A stretch of DNA of 20,727 nt from JAYEHK01 sp034659475 (GTDB taxonomy: Bacteria > Bacillota > Syntrophomonadia > Syntrophomonadales > Syntrophomonadaceae): contig JAYEHK010000052.1 of the NCBI GenBank assembly GCA_034659475.1, forward strand, positions 1 to 20,727. Reading direction: 5' to 3'. The translations under genes and the position numbers were made by a program. Numbering within the stretch: position 1 is the stretch's first letter; each line of letters opens with the position of its first letter. The notes below the pieces were generated by a model. That model searched no databases and was not told the DNA's origin. It was given only the letters and a program-made list of their open reading frames with translations. This document shows positions 6,949 through 15,311 of the stretch, piece after piece.

Positions 6949-7347
6949 ATGGTCATGACTGATCCCGTAGCCGATTTTTTGACCAGAATCAGAAACGGCA
7001 ATATGGTCATGCATGAAACCGTTGAAATACCCAGTTCAAAAATGAAAATGGGAATAGCGGAGATCATGAAAAGTGAAGGGTATATCAAAGAGTTTGAATA
7101 TATAGAGGATGGAAAACAAGGGGTTATCAGGGTATATCTCAAATACGGTCCGAACAAAGAAAAAGTCATTACCGGAATTAAGCGGATCAGCAAACCGGGC
7201 CTTAGAGTATACGTGCAAAAAGACGAAATCCCTCGAGTTCTTGGAGGCCTTGGTACAGCCGTTGTCTCTACCTCTAAAGGACTAATGACTGACAAGCAAG
7301 CCCGCAAAACAGGACTTGGCGGGGAAGTCGTATGTTATATTTGGTAG
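6949..7347 (+). CDS. rpsH: 30S ribosomal protein S8
   Basis: S8 is a primary 16S rRNA binder; in E. coli it represses spc operon translation. The 132-residue product reads MVMTDPVADFLTRIRNGNMV and ends GGEVVCYIW, with the signature segment STSKGLMTDKQARKTGLGGE near residues 108-127. ATG at 6949 lies eight bases after GGAGG (6936-6940), better than ATG at 6955 at 14 bases, so I keep the former. I did not find an obvious copy of the S8 rRNA site in the surrounding gaps. Confidence 0.97.
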   Translation: MVMTDPVADFLTRIRNGNMVMHETVEIPSSKMKMGIAEIMKSEGYIKEFEYIEDGKQGVIRVYLKYGPNKEKVITGIKRISKPGLRVYVQKDEIPRVLGGLGTAVVSTSKGLMTDKQARKTGLGGEVVCYIW

Positions 7348-7366
7348 CTGAAGGAGGCGTGAAGAA

Positions 7367-7906
7367 GTGTCCAGAATCGGTAGAAAACCTATCAGTCTAC
7401 CCCAGGGCGTAGAGATAGACATAAATGGCAACATGGTTACAGTAAAAGGTCCAAAAGGAACACTGGCACAAGAGATTCCTTCAGAAATTTCTCTGACACA
7501 GGACGGTGACCAGTTGTTGGCAACAAGACCCAATGACCTTAAAAAGAATCGTGCATTGCATGGTCTGACCAGAGCGCTGGTTGCAAATATGGTAGAAGGC
7601 GTAACCAATGGTTTTGAAAAGAAACTGGAAATGGTAGGCGTTGGATATCGTGGACAAATGCAAGGAACGAAGCTGGTTCTTAATGTTGGGTTTTCTCATC
7701 CAGTGGAGATTGAAGCTCCCGAAGGACTTGTATTTGAAGTCCCAGCCCCAACAAAGATTTCAATAAAGGGAATCGACAAACAGCTTGTTGGGAATACAGC
7801 TGCGCATATTAGAGATATTCGGAAACCCGAACCCTATAAAGGCAAGGGCATTCGATATGAAGGCGAATACGTCAGACGCAAAGCTGGTAAAGCTGGTGCC
7901 AAATAA
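7367..7906 (+). CDS. rplF: 50S ribosomal protein L6
   Basis: L6 lies near the factor-binding site by the sarcin-ricin loop. The 179-residue product has the family's two similar alpha-beta domains. It begins MSRIGRKPISLPQGVEIDI and has the C-terminal signature KPEPYKGKGIRYEGEYVRRKAGKAG near residues 153-177. GTG at 7367 follows AAGGAGG. It is followed after 20 nt by rplR. Confidence 0.98.
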   Translation: MSRIGRKPISLPQGVEIDINGNMVTVKGPKGTLAQEIPSEISLTQDGDQLLATRPNDLKKNRALHGLTRALVANMVEGVTNGFEKKLEMVGVGYRGQMQGTKLVLNVGFSHPVEIEAPEGLVFEVPAPTKISIKGIDKQLVGNTAAHIRDIRKPEPYKGKGIRYEGEYVRRKAGKAGAK

Positions 7907-7926
7907 CTAGGAAGGGAGTGACTACC

Positions 7927-8292
7927 ATGCTCAAAAAGAAAAGCAGAAAAGAGCACACTACAGGAAGGCATAAAAGAGTCCGCCGTAAAGTGTCGGGGAC
8001 AGTTGAAATGCCCAGGCTTTGTATTTATAAGAGCTTGAATCAGATTTATGCCCAGATTATCGATGATAAAAACGGAGTCACCCTGGTGGCGACTTCTACA
8101 CTCGATAAAGGCCTCAGTGAGGTTAAAGGAAAAACGAACATCGAAGCAGCGAAAGCCGTTGGCGGCAGTATTGCAGCCAGGGCGAAGGAAAAAGGCATCA
8201 CCACGGTGGTATTTGATAGAAATGGGTACAAGTATCATGGGACCGTTTCAGCATTGGCTGATGCGGCCAGAGAAAACGGACTTGTCTTTTAA
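7927..8292 (+). CDS. rplR: 50S ribosomal protein L18
   Basis: L18 brings 5S rRNA into the large subunit together with L5. I use ATG 7927 (MLKKKSRKEHTTGRHKRVRRKVSG), giving 121 residues; the GTG at 7918 overlaps the ribosome binding site GGGAG (7914-7918). The segment RLCIYKSLNQIYAQIIDDKNGVTLVATSTLDK and the end VVFDRNGYKYHGTVSALADAARENGLVF match L18 closely. The basic N-terminus is the 5S-binding tail. It is followed after 30 nt by rpsE. Confidence 0.97.
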   Translation: MLKKKSRKEHTTGRHKRVRRKVSGTVEMPRLCIYKSLNQIYAQIIDDKNGVTLVATSTLDKGLSEVKGKTNIEAAKAVGGSIAARAKEKGITTVVFDRNGYKYHGTVSALADAARENGLVF

Positions 8293-8322
8293 TCGCTGAT
8301 TCTGAAGGTTAGGAGGGAAAAG

Positions 8323-8826
8323 ATGTTTGAAAAGGATCAGGCTGCCCCTGAGTTTATTGAAAAAGTCGTAAACATAAAGAGGGTTGCTAAAGTTGTAAAA
8401 GGTGGACGGAGATTCAGTTTCAGCGCGCTGGTTGTTGTTGGGGATGGCGCAGGCAGAGTAGGTACCGGAAAAGGAAAAGCGACCGAAGTACCGGAAGCGA
8501 TTCGAAAAGCCATGGAAAATGCTAAGAAAAACATGGTGGATATTCCGCTGATTGAAGAAAGAACCATACCTCATCAAATCCTGGGCCGTTTTGGCGCAGG
8601 TCGGGTTGTGTTAAAACCGGCTTCTGCTGGTACCGGCGTAATAGCTGGCGGACCTGCCAGAGCTGTGCTGGAAGCAGCAGGTGTGAAAGATATTCTCACC
8701 AAGTCTCTGGGATCTTCGAATGCAAATAACATGGTTCATGCTACAATGGAGGGCCTGAAAAACCTGAAAAAAGCAGAAGAGGTCGCCCGGTTGCGTGGCA
8801 AAAATATTGATGAGATCATGAACTAG
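8323..8826 (+). CDS. rpsE: 30S ribosomal protein S5
   Basis: S5 lies at the mRNA entry channel and affects decoding fidelity. The 167-residue product has the S5-type double-stranded RNA-binding fold near residues 10-76, with VAKVVKGGRRFSFSALVVVGDGAGRVG, and a C-terminal ribosomal S5 domain 2 with GRVVLKPASAGTGVIAGGPARAVLEAAG near residues 92-120. ATG at 8323 follows AGGAGGG. The acidic end LRGKNIDEIMN is common. It sits between rplR and rpmD. Confidence 0.98.
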   Translation: MFEKDQAAPEFIEKVVNIKRVAKVVKGGRRFSFSALVVVGDGAGRVGTGKGKATEVPEAIRKAMENAKKNMVDIPLIEERTIPHQILGRFGAGRVVLKPASAGTGVIAGGPARAVLEAAGVKDILTKSLGSSNANNMVHATMEGLKNLKKAEEVARLRGKNIDEIMN

Positions 8827-8839
8827 GGAGGGAAACCAC

Positions 8840-9025
8840 TTGGCTAAGCAGTTAAAAATTACCTGGACTAAAAGCTTTATTGGTTATCCCGAGACGCAAA
8901 GGAAGACCATTAAGAGCTTGGGATTATTGAAATTACATCACAGTGTGATCAAAGAAGATTCGGCACAGATACGCGGGCAGGTTGGCAAGGTTCATCACCT
9001 GGTTACTGTGGAAGAGTTAGATTAA
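8840..9025 (+). CDS. rpmD: 50S ribosomal protein L30
   Basis: L30 is a small large-subunit protein that many bacteria keep in the spc operon. The 61-residue product reads MAKQLKITWTKSFIGYPETQRKTIKSLGLLKLHHSVI, with the usual LKITWTKSFIG strand and the KSLGLLKLHHSV helix. The start is TTG at 8840, after GGGAGGG. The C-terminal half, with QIRGQVGKVHHLVTVEEL, is normal. It follows rpsE by 13 nt. Confidence 0.97.
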   Translation: MAKQLKITWTKSFIGYPETQRKTIKSLGLLKLHHSVIKEDSAQIRGQVGKVHHLVTVEELD

Positions 9026-9044
9026 TGATTAGGGAGGTTTTACA

Positions 9045-9485
9045 GTGAAGTTAGAAGAACTAAAATCTCCAGCCGGGGCAACAACACGCGTTAAGAGAGT
9101 GGGAAGAGGACCAGGGTCAGGAATGGGCAAAACGTCTACCCGTGGTCAAAAGGGACAGAAATCCCGTTCTGGCGGAGGTGTTCGTCCTGGTTTTGAAGGA
9201 GGACAGATGCCTTTACAGAGGCGTGTGCCGAAACGAGGTTTTACGAATATTTTCAAAAAGGAATATGCCATTGTCAATGTCAGAGATCTCAATATGTTTG
9301 AAGACGGAACAGTGGTTACTGTTGATCTGTTGAAAGAAAATGGCCTGGTGAACAAGGTTGTGGACGGCGTTAAAATTCTTGGAGATGGAGATCTTGAGAA
9401 AACAATCACCGTTCAGGCGCACAAGGTCAGCAAGGCAGCAGAGGAAAAGATAACAGCCAGGGGCGGAAAAATTGAGGTGATCTAA
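9045..9485 (+). CDS. rplO: 50S ribosomal protein L15
   Basis: L15 is a late assembly protein of the large subunit. The 146-residue product starts MKLEELKSPAGATTRVKRVGRG, has the long glycine- and arginine-rich N-terminal tail (GRGPGSGMGKTSTRGQKGQKSRSGGG, about residues 20-45) that threads into rRNA, and ends in the globular domain with SKAAEEKITARGGKIEVI. GTG at 9045 follows GGGAGGT. Its TAA stop shares one base with the secY ATG (TAATG), so translation of the translocon gene is probably coupled to it. Confidence 0.98.
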   Translation: MKLEELKSPAGATTRVKRVGRGPGSGMGKTSTRGQKGQKSRSGGGVRPGFEGGQMPLQRRVPKRGFTNIFKKEYAIVNVRDLNMFEDGTVVTVDLLKENGLVNKVVDGVKILGDGDLEKTITVQAHKVSKAAEEKITARGGKIEVI

Positions 9486-10750
9486 TGATAAATTCATTTC
9501 AGCAGGCTTTCAAGATTGGAGATCTAAGGAAAAAGCTCCTATTCACACTGTTCATGCTGTTGGTTTTTAGAATTGGAGCCCATATCCCTATACCAGGAAT
9601 CAATGCTGAAGCCCTCCAGGATCTGCTGAAAGGTCAGTTGTTTGGCTTTTTTGATATTATTTCCGGAGGCGCTTTTAAGCGATTTAGTATTTTTGCGATG
9701 AGCATTACCCCGTACATCAACGCATCCATTATCATGCAGCTGCTAACAGTGGTTGTGCCACGTTTGGAAGAGTTGAATAAAGAAGGGGAAGAAGGAAGAA
9801 AGATTATTGCCCAGTACACCCGTTATGGAACTGTCGTCCTGGCATTCATTCAGGCGATTGGTATGTCTGCTGCGTTGAGTCGTACCGGAGCAATATTAAA
9901 TCCAGGTTTGGGGACTTACCTTTTCATTGCGATATCCTTAACAGCCGGTACAGTTATGCTGATGTGGATTGGAGAAATGATCACTGAGTACGGCATTGGA
10001 AATGGAATATCCTTGATTATCTTTGCCGGCATTGTTGCAAGAGTACCGAGCCAGATTGCAGGCGTGGGCCAGGAACTGTCCGGAGGCATCGTAGGTGCAC
10101 TCAATGTCATCTTCCTGATCATAATTGTATTACTGGTTATCGCATCCGTTGTTGCTATGAACGAAGGTCAGAGAAGATTACCCATACAATATGCCAAAAG
10201 AGTTGTAGGAAGAAAGCTTTATGGTGGACAGAGCACATTTTTGCCGCTTAAGGTGAATGCTGCAGGCGTTATTCCCATCATCTTTGCAATGTCATTGATG
10301 ATGTTCCCTGCAACCATTGGATCCTGGATGGATCAAAATGGAGGGTTCAACCAGTTCATCAATACCTATTTCCACTTTGGAAGTGTATTGTATAATCTTT
10401 TGTATGCCATACTGATTGTATTCTTTACCTATTTCTATGTAGCAATCATCTTCAATCCGATGGATGTGGCAGACAATATCAAAAAGAATGGTGGGTTTGT
10501 TCCTGGAATTCGTCCAGGCAGACCAACAGCCGAGTACATTGATCGAGTGCTCTCACGTCTCACGATGGCCGGCGGTGTTTTCTTGGCCCTGATAGCTGTT
10601 TTACCAAATTTCGTGATTGCTCTCACAGGGGTACAGAGCCTCTGGTTTGGAGGAACCGCGCTTCTGATTGTTGTTGGAGTTGCGCTGGATACGATGAAAC
10701 AGATTGAGTCTCATCTATTGCTCCGTAGCTATGAAGGTTTTGTAAAATAG
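9485..10750 (+). CDS. secY: Protein translocase subunit SecY
   Basis: SecY is the channel of the Sec translocon in the plasma membrane and moves proteins with SecA, SecE and SecG. The 421-residue product has about ten hydrophobic membrane segments, including the first, LLFTLFMLLVFRIGAHIPIPG, near residues 18-38. The plug-region motif GGAFKRFSIFAMSITPYINASI follows near residues 60-81. The late cytosolic loop GGFVPGIRPGRPTAEYIDRVLSR near residues 334-356 is where SecA and ribosomes bind. It is full length. The ATG overlaps the rplO stop by one base. Confidence 0.98.
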   Translation: MINSFQQAFKIGDLRKKLLFTLFMLLVFRIGAHIPIPGINAEALQDLLKGQLFGFFDIISGGAFKRFSIFAMSITPYINASIIMQLLTVVVPRLEELNKEGEEGRKIIAQYTRYGTVVLAFIQAIGMSAALSRTGAILNPGLGTYLFIAISLTAGTVMLMWIGEMITEYGIGNGISLIIFAGIVARVPSQIAGVGQELSGGIVGALNVIFLIIIVLLVIASVVAMNEGQRRLPIQYAKRVVGRKLYGGQSTFLPLKVNAAGVIPIIFAMSLMMFPATIGSWMDQNGGFNQFINTYFHFGSVLYNLLYAILIVFFTYFYVAIIFNPMDVADNIKKNGGFVPGIRPGRPTAEYIDRVLSRLTMAGGVFLALIAVLPNFVIALTGVQSLWFGGTALLIVVGVALDTMKQIESHLLLRSYEGFVK

Positions 10751-10763
10751 GAGATGAGTAGTA

Positions 10764-11411
10764 ATGAACATTATCCTTATGGGCCCTCCGGGCGCAGGCA
10801 AAGGAACGCAGGCAGAATTTATCAAAGCGGCTTTTCCCATTCCGCATATCTCCACTGGTGATATGTTTAGAGCAGCTGTTTCCAATGGTACAGCCATGGG
10901 ATTGGAAGCCAAGAAATACATGGATGCTGGAAAGCTGGTTCCTGATGAAGTAACTATCGGTGTAGTTGAAGAAAGACTGGTACTGGATGATTGTCAAAAG
11001 GGATTTTTGCTTGATGGTTTTCCACGTACGATCCCCCAGGCAGAGGCACTTGATAAAGTGTTATCTAAACTTGGGAAAAAGGTTGAAGTAGCCTTAAACA
11101 TTGATGTGCCAGATGATATTCTTCTGGCAAGAATGTCAGGTCGTGTAAGCTGTGTAGAGTGTAAAGCCGTATATAACACGAAGTTTAATCCTCCTGCAAA
11201 AGAAGGAATTTGTGACAAATGTGGCGGTGAACTGATTCAGCGCAGCGATGACAGAGAAGAAACGGTCAAAAACCGTTTAAATGTTTATAATGAACAGACC
11301 CAGCCCTTAATTGATTACTATGAAAAACAGGGGGCACTCAATTCAGTAGATGGCAACAGAGATACCATGGCTGTTTTTGAGGACGTCAAGAAAGTGCTGG
11401 AGAACCTGTAA
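10764..11411 (+). CDS. adk: Adenylate kinase, zinc-binding LID form
   Basis: The enzyme converts ATP plus AMP to two ADP in the cytosol. The 215-residue product has the P-loop GPPGAGKGT at residues 7-15, the AMP-binding FLLDGFPRT at 81-89 and the LID domain near residues 122-160. The LID holds cysteines 130, 133, 150 and 153, the zinc site common in Gram-positive adenylate kinases. ATG at 10764 follows a weak AGGAGATG site, 13 nt after secY. The TAA overlaps the map start by one base (TAATG), indicating coupling. Confidence 0.98.
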   Translation: MNIILMGPPGAGKGTQAEFIKAAFPIPHISTGDMFRAAVSNGTAMGLEAKKYMDAGKLVPDEVTIGVVEERLVLDDCQKGFLLDGFPRTIPQAEALDKVLSKLGKKVEVALNIDVPDDILLARMSGRVSCVECKAVYNTKFNPPAKEGICDKCGGELIQRSDDREETVKNRLNVYNEQTQPLIDYYEKQGALNSVDGNRDTMAVFEDVKKVLENL

Positions 11412-12175
11412 TGATTCTCATCAAGAATGCTGATGAAATCGAGAAGATGAGAAAGGCGGGAAAGGTTGTTGCCCAGGTGCTTAGCATGCTTGAAAAGGCA
11501 GCAGTTCCTGGTGTGACAACGGCACAACTTAATGGTATAGCCGAAGAGGAAACCAAAAAAAGAGGTGCCATTCCCGTGTTTAAGAATTATCCCCATCCCC
11601 ATCGGGGCAAACCTTTTCCAGGTGTGATCTGTGCATCAGTCAATGAAGAAGTAGTGCATGGGATCCCTGGAGATAGAGTCCTGCAGGATGGAGATATCAT
11701 CAGTATTGATTTTGGTGTACTTCTGGATGGTTACGCAGGTGATTCGGCTCTGACAGTAGGTATAGGTCAGGTAAATCCCCAGGCAATGAAACTTATTCAG
11801 GTTACAGAACAGTCATTGATGAAAGGGATAGAAAAGGCACAGATGGGAAAAAAACTAGGCGATGTTTCTCATGCTATTCAGAAGTTCGTTGAGGACCAGG
11901 GTTTTTCCGTTGTCAGGGATTATGTGGGGCACGGGATCGGCAGACAGATGCATGAAGATCCGCCCGTCCCCAACTACGGAAAACCAAATTGGGGTTCCGT
12001 ACTCAAACCAGGAATGGCGATTGCCATAGAACCTATGGTTAACATGGGAACCCATTGTGTATATACACTGGCTGATCAATGGACCGTTCGGACGCGAGAT
12101 GGGTTACCATCAGCGCATTTTGAACACAGCATAGCGATCACAGACCACGGGCCAGAGATCTTGACCTTGAGATGA
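11411..12175 (+). CDS. map: Methionine aminopeptidase, type I
   Basis: Map removes the initiator methionine from nascent proteins at the ribosome exit. The 254-residue product is a type I enzyme with the pita-bread fold and no N-terminal extension. The five metal ligands are D100, D111, H174, E207 and E239, and the catalytic histidine is H83 (VVHGIPGD). The motif YVGHGIGRQMHEDP lies at residues 171-184. ATG at 11411 overlaps the adk stop by one base. The secY-adk-map order is typical for Firmicutes. It is followed after 13 nt by the KOW-protein gene. Confidence 0.98.
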   Translation: MILIKNADEIEKMRKAGKVVAQVLSMLEKAAVPGVTTAQLNGIAEEETKKRGAIPVFKNYPHPHRGKPFPGVICASVNEEVVHGIPGDRVLQDGDIISIDFGVLLDGYAGDSALTVGIGQVNPQAMKLIQVTEQSLMKGIEKAQMGKKLGDVSHAIQKFVEDQGFSVVRDYVGHGIGRQMHEDPPVPNYGKPNWGSVLKPGMAIAIEPMVNMGTHCVYTLADQWTVRTRDGLPSAHFEHSIAITDHGPEILTLR

Positions 12176-12188
12176 TGGGGGTGACTGA

Positions 12189-12488
12189 TTGATACCAGAC
12201 GAAATGCTCGGTAGAGTAATGATGTCGAAGAAAGGCCGAGACCAGGGAAAAACGTTTGTTATTGTGAAAGTAATAAATGAACAATATGTGATTGTTGCCG
12301 ATGGGGAGCTGCGAAAGATCGAACATCCTAAAATGAAAAATGTACGACACTTACAGTTCACTCATTTAGTAGCAGAAGATGTTTTGGAAAGTCTCCAGAA
12401 TGGAGAGGTACCAGCAAATCACATTATACGTAAAAACCTGAAAAGAATGGTTGCGCATACAGAATCAACGGGGAAGGAGGTCTGGTAA
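12189..12488 (+). CDS. KOW-domain RNA-binding protein (L14e/L6e/L27e-like)
   Basis: The 99-residue product has a KOW-type motif near its N-terminus (LGRVMMSKKGRDQGKTFVIVKVI, about residues 7-29) followed by VADGELRKIEHPKMKNVRHLQFT and an alpha-helical, basic C-terminal end. Genes of this type lie between map and infA in many Firmicutes; the B. subtilis counterpart is, as I recall, ybzG. The KOW fold suggests RNA or ribosome binding, but I know of no established function. TTG at 12189 is used because GGGGGTGA (12177-12184) precedes it; ATG 12204 is a possible later start. It abuts infA without a gap. Confidence 0.85.
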   Translation: MIPDEMLGRVMMSKKGRDQGKTFVIVKVINEQYVIVADGELRKIEHPKMKNVRHLQFTHLVAEDVLESLQNGEVPANHIIRKNLKRMVAHTESTGKEVW

Positions 12489-12707
12489 ATGGCTAAAGAT
12501 GACGTAATAGAGGTGGAGGGTACAGTGCTTGAACCGTTGCCTAACGCCATGTTTAAGGTCGAACTGGAAAATGGCCATAAGGTCCTTGCCCATATATCCG
12601 GTAAAATGAGAATGAACTTTATCAGAATATTGCCTGGTGACCGAGTTATGGTGGAATTATCACCATATGATCTTAACCGGGGAAGAATTACGTACCGTTT
12701 CAAATAG
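12489..12707 (+). CDS. infA: Translation initiation factor IF-1
   Basis: IF-1 binds the A site of the 30S subunit and assists IF-2 and IF-3 in initiation. The 72-residue product is a single S1-type OB fold: MAKDDVIEVEGTVLEPLPNAMFKVEL, then NGHKVLAHISGKMRMNFIRILPGDRVMVELSPYDLNRGRI, and the end TYRFK. All are diagnostic. The ribosome binding site GGAGG lies in the last codons of the KOW gene and the two genes abut exactly, so their translation is probably coupled. Confidence 0.98.
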   Translation: MAKDDVIEVEGTVLEPLPNAMFKVELENGHKVLAHISGKMRMNFIRILPGDRVMVELSPYDLNRGRITYRFK

Positions 12708-12737
12708 GGTACTTACTGCCATAAGGAGGGTAATAAC

Positions 12738-12851
12738 GTGAAAGTTAAACCATCTGTAAAACCCATGTGCGAAAAATGCAAAGTCATCAGACGCAAGGGG
12801 AAAGTAATGGTTATCTGTGAAAATCCCAAACACAAACAGGTTCAAGGTTAA
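12738..12851 (+). CDS. rpmJ: 50S ribosomal protein L36, zinc-binding
   Basis: This gene has 38 codons including stop. The product of 37 residues begins MKVKPSVKPMCEKCKVIRRK and ends KHKQVQG. Cysteines 11, 14 and 27 and histidine 32 make the C-C-C-H zinc site of L36. L36 is the smallest large-subunit protein and stabilises 23S rRNA near the L7/L12 stalk base. GTG at 12738 follows AAGGAGGG. It lies between infA and rpsM, its conserved position. Confidence 0.97.
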   Translation: MKVKPSVKPMCEKCKVIRRKGKVMVICENPKHKQVQG

Positions 12852-12869
12852 ACTAGGAGGTGACGAAGC

Positions 12870-13238
12870 TTGGCAAGAATAGCAGGTGTTGATCTACCCC
12901 GTGATAAGAGAGTGGAAATCTCCCTAACCTATATTTATGGGATTGGGAAATCGTCGTCTCAGAAGATTTTGGCAGCAGCAGGTATAAATCCTGATACTCG
13001 AGTGAAAGATTTAACCGAGGAAGAAGTTGCCAAACTCAGGGCGATCATTGACAAAAACTATGCGGTCGAAGGAGATCTGCGTAGAGACGTAAATATGGAC
13101 ATCAAACGACTGATGGATATTGGTTGTTACAGAGGAATACGGCACCGTCGTGGACTGCCGGTCAGAGGACAAAAAACGAAAACGAATGCACGCACACGCA
13201 AAGGACCGAAGCGTACCGCTGGCGGCAAGAAGAAATAG
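12870..13238 (+). CDS. rpsM: 30S ribosomal protein S13
   Basis: S13 lies in the small-subunit head and makes a bridge to L5 and contacts the P-site tRNA with its tail. The 122-residue product reads MARIAGVDLPRDKRVEISL and has a helix-two-turns-helix segment near residues 15-60 and the signature YRGIRHRRGLPVRGQKTKTNARTRKG near residues 88-113, then a basic tail. TTG at 12870 follows AGGAGGTGA, which extends unusually well toward full complementarity to the 16S 3' end. It follows rpmJ by 18 nt. Confidence 0.98.
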   Translation: MARIAGVDLPRDKRVEISLTYIYGIGKSSSQKILAAAGINPDTRVKDLTEEEVAKLRAIIDKNYAVEGDLRRDVNMDIKRLMDIGCYRGIRHRRGLPVRGQKTKTNARTRKGPKRTAGGKKK

Positions 13239-13258
13239 CCGAAAAGGGGGATAATTGA

Positions 13259-13651
13259 GTGGCACGAAAGACAACCACAAGGGTTAAAAGACGTGAAAAA
13301 AAGAACATCGCTGAAGGTGTAGCTCATATCAAATCGACCTTTAACAATACCATCATTTCTATTACAGACAAACATGGCAACGCCATTTCCTGGGCGTCAG
13401 CCGGTACTGTGGGTTTCAAAGGATCCAGAAAAAGCACTCCCTTTGCAGCCCAGCAGGCAGCGGAAAATGCTGCCAGATCTGCGATGGAACATGGAATGAA
13501 AGAGGTTGAATGTTATGTTAAGGGCCCAGGCGCCGGACGTGAAGCAGCTATCCGGTCACTACAGGCAGCGGGATTGGAAGTTAGCGTAATTAAAGACGTA
13601 ACCCCCATTCCACATAACGGATGCAGACCACCGAAAAGAAGAAGAGTTTAA
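13259..13651 (+). CDS. rpsK: 30S ribosomal protein S11
   Basis: S11 lies on the platform of the small subunit near the mRNA exit. The 130-residue product has the usual basic N-terminus, GVAHIKSTFNNTIISITDKHGNAISWASAG near residues 20-49, FAAQQAAENAARSAMEHGMKEVECYVKGPGAGREAAIRSLQAAGLEV, and the conserved tail with DVTPIPHNGCRPPKRRRV. GTG at 13259 follows AAAAGGGGG. It lies 20 nt after rpsM and 16 nt before rpsD. Confidence 0.98.
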   Translation: MARKTTTRVKRREKKNIAEGVAHIKSTFNNTIISITDKHGNAISWASAGTVGFKGSRKSTPFAAQQAAENAARSAMEHGMKEVECYVKGPGAGREAAIRSLQAAGLEVSVIKDVTPIPHNGCRPPKRRRV

Positions 13652-13667
13652 GGAGGTAGTGGTTTAA

Positions 13668-14297
13668 GTGGGAAGATATACTGAATCAGTTTGCCGCCAG
13701 TGCCGCCGTGAAGGAGAAAAGCTCTTTCTTAAGGGAGACAGGTGTTACTCTGAAAAATGTGCAATGGAGAGAAAGCCTTATGTACCCGGTCAGCACGGTC
13801 AAAAGCGCCGGCAAAAACAGAGTGAATATGGACTGCAGTTAAGAGAAAAACAAAAAACCCGTCGGATTTATGGCGTGTTGGAAAAGCAGTTCCGTAACTA
13901 TTTTGCTAAAGCAGACAGACAACAGGGCATTACAGGTGAAAACCTGCTGATCCTTTTAGAGAGACGCCTGGATAATGTTGTTTTCAGATTGGGACTGGCA
14001 TCATCCCGTAAGGAAGCGCGCCAGTTGGTTTGCCATGATCATTTTACACTCAGCGGTAAGAAAGCTAATATACCTTCAATGCTGGTTAAACCTGAAGATG
14101 TAATCCGGGTAAAAGAAGGCAGTGCCAATTCTCCGAAATTCCAGGAGATTAAACAGGCAGGTGCCTACAAAACAGCGCCAGAGTGGCTAGAGGTAGACGT
14201 TGAGAACCTGACAGGAAGAGTAGTGGCCAATCCAACCAGAGAACAAATTGATACAGCGGTTAACGAACAATTAATCGTAGAACTCTACTCTAGATAA
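13668..14297 (+). CDS. rpsD: 30S ribosomal protein S4, zinc-binding
   Basis: S4 starts 30S assembly and in E. coli represses the alpha operon. In many Firmicutes rpsD stands apart; here it is inside the alpha block. The product has 209 residues. Cysteines 9, 12, 26 and 31 form the N-terminal zinc site lost in S4 of some Bacillus species. The S4 RNA-binding domain follows near residues 99-160, with LERRLDNVVFRLGLASSRKEARQLV. GTG at 13668 follows TAAGGAGGT. Confidence 0.98.
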   Translation: MGRYTESVCRQCRREGEKLFLKGDRCYSEKCAMERKPYVPGQHGQKRRQKQSEYGLQLREKQKTRRIYGVLEKQFRNYFAKADRQQGITGENLLILLERRLDNVVFRLGLASSRKEARQLVCHDHFTLSGKKANIPSMLVKPEDVIRVKEGSANSPKFQEIKQAGAYKTAPEWLEVDVENLTGRVVANPTREQIDTAVNEQLIVELYSR

Positions 14298-14345
14298 ATG
14301 GTCTGTTTGACATAAACCTCTATGAAAGAAGGAGGGGATACAGGA

Positions 14346-15296
14346 ATGCTAGAGATGGAAAAACCGCGGATAGAATGTGTGGAAAAGGACCTGGATAAAA
14401 ACTACGGAAAGTTCGTTATTGAACCCCTGGAAAGAGGGTATGGAACAACGCTGGGCAATTCGCTCCGCAGAGTACTATTGTCGTCTTTACCGGGTGCAGC
14501 TATTACTTCGATCAAAATGGATGGAGTTCTGCATGAATTTTCTACCATACCTGGTGTGCTTGAAGACACCACCGAGATGATTTTGAATCTCAAACAAATC
14601 GTATTAACCTACGATGGTAATGAGCGCAAAATCATTCGTTTGGAAAAGCAAGGACCAGGAGAAGTTGTGGCCGGCGACATCGAACAGGATGCAGAAGTGC
14701 AGGTGCTGAATCCTGACCTACATATTGCTACCCTGGATGTGGACGGTAAGTTAGAGATAGAGATGACCGTCGAACGGGGCAGAGGATATGTAAGTGCTGA
14801 CCAACAGCCCTACAAGAACGAGGATATTGTCGGTTTGCTTCCCATCGATTCTATTTATACACCGGTGGTTCGTGTGAATTATTCGGTGGAAAGTGCACGT
14901 GTTGGAAAACGGACTGACTTTGACAAACTCGTCCTTGAAGTATGGACCAATGGAAGCATTCATCCGGAGGAAGCCATCAGCCTGTCCGCAAAAATCCTGA
15001 TTGAATACCTCGAGCTATTTAAAGAAATAGACGACACCTATGCAGAGGTAGAAATTTTGGTAGAGAAAGAAGAAGAGAAAAAGGACAAGGTTCTTGAGAT
15101 GTCCATTGAAGAACTGGAACTCTCTGTCCGGGCTTCCAATGGTCTTAAGCGAGCCAATATTAATTCAGTAGGTGATCTGATTGAAAAAACGCGTGAAGAA
15201 ATGAGCAAAATCAGAAACCTCGGTCAAAAATCGCTTGAGGAAATTGAACGAAAACTAAAAGAACTTGAATTAAGCTTCAAGAAAGCAGAGGAATAG
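14346..15296 (+). CDS. rpoA: RNA polymerase subunit alpha
   Basis: Alpha dimers seed RNA polymerase assembly and the C-terminal domain binds UP elements and activators. I use ATG 14346, ten bases after GGAGG (14331-14335), giving 316 residues; an ATG at 14322 lies upstream of that site and would add eight residues. The N-terminal domain shows KFVIEPLERGYGTTLGNSLRRVLLSSLPG near residues 18-46. The C-terminal domain near residues 247-308 has SVRASNGLKRANINSVGDLI and the NLGQKSLEEIERKL helix. It sits between rpsD and rplQ, 48 nt after rpsD. Confidence 0.98.
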   Translation: MLEMEKPRIECVEKDLDKNYGKFVIEPLERGYGTTLGNSLRRVLLSSLPGAAITSIKMDGVLHEFSTIPGVLEDTTEMILNLKQIVLTYDGNERKIIRLEKQGPGEVVAGDIEQDAEVQVLNPDLHIATLDVDGKLEIEMTVERGRGYVSADQQPYKNEDIVGLLPIDSIYTPVVRVNYSVESARVGKRTDFDKLVLEVWTNGSIHPEEAISLSAKILIEYLELFKEIDDTYAEVEILVEKEEEKKDKVLEMSIEELELSVRASNGLKRANINSVGDLIEKTREEMSKIRNLGQKSLEEIERKLKELELSFKKAEE

Positions 15297-15311
15297 AAAG
15301 GAGGGTCTCCA

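Noticed and set aside
14307..14345. TTGACA at 14307-14312 before rpoA as a promoter.
   Set aside because: At 16-18 bases downstream lies the ribosome binding site, with nothing like TATAAT, and rpoA normally reads from upstream.
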